A DNA stretch of 7,761 nt from Pseudomonadota bacterium (GTDB lineage: Bacteria; Pseudomonadota; Alphaproteobacteria; Acetobacterales; Acetobacteraceae): assembly GCA_021826565.1 (NCBI GenBank), contig JAKAZJ010000072.1:1-7761 (forward strand), written 5' to 3'. The position numbers were made by a program, and so were the translations under genes. Position 1 is the stretch's first letter. Each line of letters begins with the position of its first letter. This document shows positions 7,262 through 7,761 of the stretch, one piece after another. Below the pieces are notes generated by a model. That model saw only the letters and a list, made by a program, of their open reading frames with translations. It searched no databases and had not been told where the DNA came from.

Positions 7262-7756
7262 TCAGGCCTCATACAGCGCGACGTAGCGCGCGGCGATATC
7301 GGGCAGGGCATAATCGGCCCGCGCGACGGCGGCGGCGGCGGTGCCAAGCGCGGCCCGCAACCCCGGATCGGCGGCCAAGCGTAGCACTGCGGCGCGTAGC
7401 TCGGCATCGGTGTCGAACAGTAGCCCGGTCCGGCCGTCATCGATGAACGCGTCGGTGACGCCGGCCAGGCGGCGGCTGACCACCGGCAGGCCGTGCGCCA
7501 TCGCTTCCAGCAGTACATTGCCGAAGCCCTCGGCGTGCGAGGCGAAGACGAAAATATCGGCCGCGGCGTACCAGGGCTTCGGATCGTTGGTGTAGCCGGC
7601 AAAATAGATCGCGGCCCCGGCAGCCGCGGCGCGGACCTGGGTCGCGTAGGCGTCTTCCAGATCGGGGCCGACAATCACCAGCTGGGTCCGGGCCGCCGCC
7701 GGCAGGCCGCGCTGCAACGCCACCAGCGTATCGATCCCCTTGCGCCGCGACAGCGA
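7262..7756 (-). CDS. C-terminal half of a family-4 glycosyltransferase (partial or broken)
   Basis: This frame encodes the donor-binding half of a GT-B family-4 glycosyltransferase. It starts abruptly at SLSRRKGIDTL, the motif that normally opens the C-terminal domain about 200 residues into the protein. Then come LVIVGP, YFAGYTNDP, and HAEGFGNVLLEAMAHGLPVV, with the E-x7-E pair (Glu65 and Glu73 counted from the GTG at 7723), and ADP/ARADYA near the end. The TGA at 7264-7262 is 3 bp before the radical SAM start. Going upstream, a TGA at 7759-7757 is in frame immediately before the homologous region. The first usual start codon, GTG 7723, would already cut off part of the conserved motif. The N-terminal acceptor domain must therefore lie beyond the window in another frame, or be lost. 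A frameshift, a sequencing error near the sequence end, or a decayed gene would all explain this. It is not a plausible complete 153-residue enzyme. Confidence 0.75.
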   Translation of the reverse strand, partial: SLSRRKGIDTLVALQRGLPAAARTQLVIVGPDLEDAYATQVRAAAAGAAIYFAGYTNDPKPWYAAADIFVFASHAEGFGNVLLEAMAHGLPVVSRRLAGVTDAFIDDGRTGLLFDTDAELRAAVLRLAADPGLRAALGTAAAAVARADYALPDIAARYVALYEA

Positions 7757-7761
7757 TCACA

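Noticed and set aside
5792..7384. A 530-codon plus-strand open frame opposite the radical SAM gene
   Set aside because: Low-complexity Arg/Gln/His composition, and antisense to a gene with an intact CxxxCxxC core; a third-codon-position artefact.

Overview
The window is GC-rich, densely coding DNA with all six genes on the minus strand, so transcription runs from high to low coordinates. Strong G/C bias at third codon positions, 3-11 bp gaps or 4-bp stop/start overlaps, and a bacterial-type malonyl-CoA decarboxylase suggest an alphaproteobacterium, possibly of the Rhodospirillales/Acetobacteraceae type. That placement is inferred from composition and protein style, not from a marker gene. I saw no rRNA, tRNA, CRISPR array, IS element, phage gene or toxin-antitoxin pair.

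In transcription order there are two blocks. Block A (7756 to 3799) is a glycan-type cluster. It holds the C-terminal half of a GT-B family-4 glycosyltransferase cut by the window edge, a radical SAM protein with a cobalamin-binding-like N-terminal region (5819-7258), a complete family-4 glycosyltransferase (4686-5807) and a family-2 GT-A glycosyltransferase (3799-4689). Spacings are 3 bp, 11 bp and a 4-bp ATGA overlap, so these four probably form one operon. Three transferases plus a radical SAM enzyme suggest assembly and modification of a surface or secreted glycan. The product cannot be read from the sequence.

Block B (3711 to 1) is central carbon metabolism: malonyl-CoA decarboxylase (2290-3711), overlapped by 4 bp (GTGA) with a large thiamine-diphosphate enzyme related to the homodimeric pyruvate dehydrogenase E1 (AceE-like/transketolase superfamily). 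The latter is open for 764 codons and leaves the window before its stop. The overlap suggests coupled translation and a shared pathway around acetyl-CoA, but no lipoyl E2 or E3 partner is in view.

The blocks are separated by the only non-coding gap of note, 87 bp (3712-3798). It contains a perfect 25-bp tandem duplication straddling the stop codon of the family-2 glycosyltransferase, a GC hairpin without a T-run, and a weak -10-like TATAGT ahead of the decarboxylase. Points worth a second look are that duplication, the decarboxylase/E1-like pairing, the radical SAM gene inside a glycosyltransferase operon, and an in-frame TGA that closes the edge glycosyltransferase in the middle of its fold. 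I do not see a convincing undescribed defence or mobile system here.
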